Source: Citrobacter amalonaticus (lineage in GTDB: Bacteria; Pseudomonadota; Gammaproteobacteria; Enterobacterales; Enterobacteriaceae). From it: a DNA stretch of 64,000 nucleotides. The first letter of the stretch is position 1, and each line of letters starts with the position of its first letter. The notes under the pieces are model-generated. The model saw only the letters and a list, made by a program, of their open reading frames with translations. It was not told where the DNA came from and ran no database searches. Location: assembly GCF_002918555.1 (NCBI RefSeq), contig NZ_PQMB01000003.1, positions 927,458 through 991,457 of the forward strand. The letters are read 5' to 3'. Shown here one piece after another: positions 62,167-64,000 of this stretch. Position numbers and translations under genes: made by a program.

Positions 62167-62682
62167 ATGCAAAAGCCACCAACGCAAGAGCTTTTAGCGC
62201 AAGCTGAAAAACTCTGCGCGCAACGCAATGTCCGACTGACGCCACAGCGCCTCGAAGTGTTGCGTTTGATGAGCCTGCAAGAAGGCGCCATCAGTGCTTA
62301 CGATCTGCTCGACCTGCTGCGTGAAACAGAACCGCAGGCTAAACCGCCGACGGTGTATCGCGCACTCGATTTTCTGCTTGAACAGGGATTCGTCCACAAG
62401 GTTGAATCCACCAACAGCTATGTTCTCTGTTATCTGTTCGACCAGCCGACGCACAGTTCAGCGATGTTTATCTGCGATCGCTGTGGCGTGGTGAAGGAGG
62501 AGTGTGCGGAAGGTGTGGAAGACATCATGCATACCCTTGCCGCTAAGATGGGATTTGCACTGCGCCATAACGTGATTGAAGCACATGGGCTATGCTCTGC
62601 CTGTGTCGAGGTGGAGGCCTGTCGTCATCCGGGACAGTGCCAGCACGATCATTCAATTTTGGTCAAAAAGAAACCTCGCTAA
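62167..62682 (+). CDS. zur: Zinc uptake regulator Zur
   Basis: Zur represses zinc-import genes when zinc is sufficient. The 171 residues equal E. coli. A Fur-type winged helix is at about residues 10-90 (CAQRNVRLTPQRLEVLRLM, PPTVYRALDFLLEQGFVHK). The zinc sites are in HSSAMFICDRCGVVKEEC (Cys103, Cys106 region) and HGLCSACVEVEAC. A hairpin (TTAAGGCGG/CCGCCTTAA) follows the stop but has no clear T-run. Confidence 0.96.
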   Translation: MQKPPTQELLAQAEKLCAQRNVRLTPQRLEVLRLMSLQEGAISAYDLLDLLRETEPQAKPPTVYRALDFLLEQGFVHKVESTNSYVLCYLFDQPTHSSAMFICDRCGVVKEECAEGVEDIMHTLAAKMGFALRHNVIEAHGLCSACVEVEACRHPGQCQHDHSILVKKKPR

Positions 62683-62814
62683 AGCATTAAGGCGGCAGCC
62701 CGCCTTAAGCAAACATAGGGATCGTACATCCATGTACGTTCGGGCAGGAGGGGAACACCTCATACTACTAGTTGCATGGGTGTTGGCTGCAAATCGCAGC
62801 GTTTAGCGTACAGA

Positions 62815-63024
62815 TTACCAACGGTAATCGTTACGGGTTTCCCAATCTTTAACCTCTTTCTCTGCCTGATCTTTCGCGTATCCGTAACGTTCCTGGACTT
62901 TACCGACCAACTGGTCACGTTTACCTTCAATGACCGTCATATCATCATCGGTCAGTTTGCCCCATTGCTCTTTCACTTTACCTTTAAACTGTTTCCAGTT
63001 ACCGCCGACTTCGTCTTTATTCAT
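62815..63024 (-). CDS. yjbJ: CsbD-family stress protein YjbJ
   Basis: YjbJ is a 69-residue hydrophilic CsbD-like protein (MNKDEVGGNWKQFKGKVKEQ at the N-terminus). It is abundant in stressed or stationary E. coli; the molecular role is not known. The length equals E. coli. It is convergent with zur and followed by dinF in E. coli order. Confidence 0.93.
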   Translation of the reverse strand: MNKDEVGGNWKQFKGKVKEQWGKLTDDDMTVIEGKRDQLVGKVQERYGYAKDQAEKEVKDWETRNDYRW

Positions 63025-63148
63025 CTTAAAATCCTCATCGTTAGGCTGATAATAGCGAGAGTGAATCGTCCAACTTCGCTATGTTTTTTGCTGGACGTGA
63101 GATTAATTGTAGTCAGTGATTTTGGATTTAAAGAAATATTCGGAATTT

Positions 63149-64000
63149 TTAACCATGACTTGAGGCAAACCAGGTTCCCTTTTGCCAGTGTCGCCGCCAG
63201 ATTAAAGCTAAAGAAAGCCCGCGCAGAGCCAGAAAGACGGTCAGCGCCAGCCAAAGGCCATGATTTCCAAGCCAGGGTAAAGCAAGCAGTGTAAGGGCAA
63301 ATCCACCGGCGGCAACGGCCATACTGTTACGCATTTCCGCCGCGCGCGTCGCGCCGATGAACATCCCATCCAGTAAATAGCACCAGACACCAACCAGCGG
63401 CAGAATCACCTGCCAGAGAAGATAACGATCGGCCAGCTGTTGGATCTGCGGTAACGAGGTCAACAGGGCGATAATATGCTCACCCGCCAGCGCATAAACC
63501 AGCGAAAACAGCAGCGCCACAATACCGGACTGACGACAGGCCGCGTGCCAGACCTCCTGCAGCTGGCTGCCGTCCCGCGCACCATAGGCCTGGCCCGAAT
63601 GTGCTTCAACGGCATAGGCAAATCCGTCCAGTGCATAGGCGGTAAATGTCAGTAGCGTCATCAATACCGCATTCACCGCAATGATGTCGCTCCCCATCCG
63701 CGCCCCCAGCACGGTAATCGCACCGAAGCAGAGCTGCAGCAAAAGCGAACGCAGCATGATGTCGCGGTTAAGCGCCAAAAGACGGCGAAAGTTTCCCTGC
63801 CAGGCCTGCTTAAGCATCGCCAGTAAGACACCACGCAGATGAAGGACTTTACGCACCATCAGTAAGCCAATCACCAGGGTGGAATATTCTGCAATAACGG
63901 TAGCCAGCGCCGCGCCCTGCACGTTCATGTGCAGCCCCATGACCAGCCAAAGATCAAGAACGATATTCAGGATATTGCCGACAATCAGCAGAATAACCGG
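63149..64000 (-). CDS. dinF: DinF, MATE-family efflux protein, truncated at window edge
   Basis: These 283 residues are the C-terminal part of DinF, a MATE-type membrane transporter in the lexA-dinF SOS operon. The frame is open through base 64000 (VILLIVGNILNIVLDLWLVM precedes GLHM), so the start is outside the window. About eight hydrophobic segments are visible. MATE signature-like stretches include LDGFAYAVEAHSGQAYGARD. lexA should lie just beyond the edge. Confidence 0.95.
   Translation of the reverse strand, partial: PVILLIVGNILNIVLDLWLVMGLHMNVQGAALATVIAEYSTLVIGLLMVRKVLHLRGVLLAMLKQAWQGNFRRLLALNRDIMLRSLLLQLCFGAITVLGARMGSDIIAVNAVLMTLLTFTAYALDGFAYAVEAHSGQAYGARDGSQLQEVWHAACRQSGIVALLFSLVYALAGEHIIALLTSLPQIQQLADRYLLWQVILPLVGVWCYLLDGMFIGATRAAEMRNSMAVAAGGFALTLLALPWLGNHGLWLALTVFLALRGLSLALIWRRHWQKGTWFASSHG

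Overview
The window reads as chromosome of an enterobacterium close to Escherichia, Salmonella and Citrobacter, and Citrobacter-like is my best guess. Most proteins match E. coli K-12 products at almost full length, and gene order follows the E. coli 92-93 minute region (phn, rpiB-als, fdhF, gltP, nrf, acs-actP, soxRS, ssb-uvrA, tyrB, alr, dnaB, zur, dinF) in inverted orientation. REP and ERIC-type repeats fill many gaps. No rRNA, tRNA, CRISPR array or intact insertion sequence was seen.

1-8.4 kb: the phosphonate C-P lyase operon from the end of phnE to phnP, without phnO. 8.5-16.1 kb: a frameshifted yjdP, rpiB, and the D-allose genes alsR, alsB, alsA, alsC, alsE and alsK, with large ERIC-like repeats on both sides of alsB. 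16.2-18.5 kb: fdhF, a selenocysteine formate dehydrogenase with an in-frame UGA, SECIS hairpin and sigma-54 promoter. 18.5-28.0 kb: yjcO, gltP and the nrfABCDEFG operon for respiratory nitrite ammonification. 28.1-32.6 kb: the acetate genes acs-yjcH-actP. 32.6-34.7 kb: a CidA/CidB-type pair with a divergent LysR regulator, at a site where E. coli has yjcF. 34.8-42.8 kb: yjcE, ghxP, a glutathione transferase, a RyjA-like RNA, soxR/soxS, pdeC and yjcB.

42.8-48.2 kb is the most accessory-looking part. A four-gene cluster encodes a DMSO reductase-like molybdoenzyme (A, B and C subunits) plus an unusual protein with four ferredoxin-type cysteine motifs. It sits between yjcB and ssb, which are neighbours in E. 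coli, and has a perfect FNR box upstream. Decayed IS3-family sequence with a 7-bp tandem repeat lies at its ssb-proximal edge.

48.3-64.0 kb: ssb and uvrA share a LexA box; then yjbR, aphA (without the yjbQ that lies between them in E. coli), tyrB, alr, dnaB, qor, pspG, dusA, a TraF-like outer-membrane protein, a cupin protein, zur, yjbJ and the 3' part of dinF.

Taken together the genes favour anaerobic and alternative-nutrient metabolism: phosphonates, allose, formate, nitrite, acetate and probably an S- or N-oxide acceptor. They are interleaved with redox-stress and DNA-repair functions. The best candidates for new biology are the Dms-like cluster with its fourth gene, the Cid-like module beside the acetate operon, and a family of modular intergenic repeats.
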